A stretch of DNA of 64,000 bases, taken from the NCBI GenBank assembly GCA_016710385.1, contig JADJVX010000018.1, positions 802,435 through 866,434 on the forward strand. The letters are read 5' to 3'. Below the pieces are notes generated by a model. It ran no database searches, was not told the origin of the DNA, and was given only the letters and a program-made list of their open reading frames with translations. The stretch is from Actinomycetales bacterium (lineage in GTDB: Bacteria > Actinomycetota > Actinomycetes > Actinomycetales > Dermatophilaceae). Both the position numbers and the translations under genes were made by a program. This document shows, piece after piece, positions 63,701-64,000 of this stretch (positions are counted from its first letter, which is position 1; the number at the start of each line of letters is the position of its first letter).

Positions 63701-64000
63701 CCCACCTGCCGCCATCAGCCCGGCCTGAGCACGCCAGGTGTTGGAAGCCATCGGATCCCGGCGCGTCACCACGCCAGACCGCGGAGTAGCGCATCCTGGA
63801 AGCGGCGCCCGATCGGTGCTCGCAGTTCGGCACTCCGCCAAGCCTTCAGACTGCTGCCGAGGCGGCCCGCAGCCCGAAGTCGTAGATGTAGACGTCACGG
63901 CTCCCCGCCGCGGGTCAATCCGGTAGGGTGCTCATCGGTGACCTCCAGGCCCATATGGTGAAGGCACTGCCGTGAGCGAGAGCGGCTCTGCCGATAGACC
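60758..64000 (-). CDS. gdh: NAD-specific glutamate dehydrogenase (large type), N-terminus outside window, many indels
   Basis: C-terminal two thirds of the roughly 1600-residue NAD-GDH that deaminates glutamate to 2-oxoglutarate. Pieces appear in order on the minus strand in changing frames: GLEVTDEHP and DVYIYDFGLRA (about 63950-63870), SQDYVETSAG and LVNLFETRF (63670-63590), RVEGVHMRFAP (63300), KNAIIVPVGSKGAF (63170), AFDHRHVF (62650), GGIGTYVKAEYEGAVEVGDR (62370), VVGEGANLALSRLVRIADA (62280) and DHEVNIKI (62150). Then come DDPWFEGTLAEYFPTRIQRK (61770), ALRDDLYAVLDGITRAVL (61040) and RLESPNIAALSVALRDALE (60880), with the TAG at 60760-60758. Frame changes occur every 30-150 bases. Head of the gene lies right of the window. 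Confidence 0.82.

Noticed and set aside
59243..64000. Reading pdtaS and gdh as true pseudogenes
   Set aside because: The indels are single-base, often in homopolymers, hit every gene in the segment and leave the protein wording otherwise conserved; error is the simpler account.

Overview
The window is high-GC DNA with compact gene packing, many GTG starts, overlapping start/stop codons and an actinobacterial gene set: NucS, WhiB, DUF6104, DUF2550, NrtL, NAD-GDH, a fused KGD, and the order lysA-hom-thrC-thrB-rho ... prfA-prmC-sua5-glyA-wecA-atpIZBEFHAGD. This points to Actinomycetota. Intrasporangiaceae/Dermatophilaceae (Micrococcales) is my best guess for the family, but that is inference without any search.

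Layout. 1-4.0 kb: an FtsX-like ABC permease cut by the window edge and the glycogen debranching enzyme glgX. 4.2-22.9 kb: a loose set of genes for short-chain acyl-CoA and C4/C5 carbon metabolism (meaB, an acetyl-CoA acetyltransferase, an ethylmalonyl/methylmalonyl-CoA epimerase, crotonyl-CoA carboxylase/reductase, a tandem-duplicated 3-hydroxybutyryl-CoA dehydrogenase, the mutase meaA and a PduO-type cobalamin adenosyltransferase). Together they cover much of the ethylmalonyl-CoA pathway of acetyl-CoA assimilation. Between them lie an AbiEi/DUF559 gene bracketed by two related palindromes, an AI-2E family membrane protein, a cNMP/CBS/nucleotidyltransferase protein with a DnaQ-like exonuclease, a Pit phosphate transporter with its DUF47 partner, and nucS. 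22.9-32.4 kb: the F1Fo ATP synthase operon on the minus strand, preceded by a near-perfect CRP/GlxR-type site. It has an unusual HIT-like gene and a hairpin between atpD and atpC. 32.4-48.5 kb: cell-envelope, translation-termination, tRNA-modification, Rho and threonine/lysine biosynthesis genes in the usual actinobacterial order, then tRNA-Arg(CCG). 48.7-53.1 kb: two CNNM/CBS membrane proteins and an ABC exporter pair. 53.3-57.2 kb: the fused 2-oxoglutarate dehydrogenase/decarboxylase kgd. 57.2-64 kb: DUF6104, an SGNH hydrolase, a small membrane protein, whiB, the sensor kinase pdtaS and the C-terminal two thirds of the NAD-dependent glutamate dehydrogenase.

Sequence quality changes along the window. 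From about 54.5 kb onward the genes carry single-base indels, mostly in C or G runs. From about 59 kb they are so dense that pdtaS and gdh are recognisable only by stitching frames. These are conserved housekeeping genes, so I read this as sequencing/assembly error rather than gene decay.

The most striking unexplained signal is a short word, GTATGCC (complement GGCATAC), that I find about 75 times in the 64 kb on both strands. It lies in genes and in gaps, and in the gaps is often extended to GTATGCCGT(G/C)CG and arranged as inverted pairs that form the stems of gene-end hairpins. A second recurring signal is a TAnnnT hexamer 6-7 bases before the start codon of at least eight genes, which suggests leaderless transcripts.
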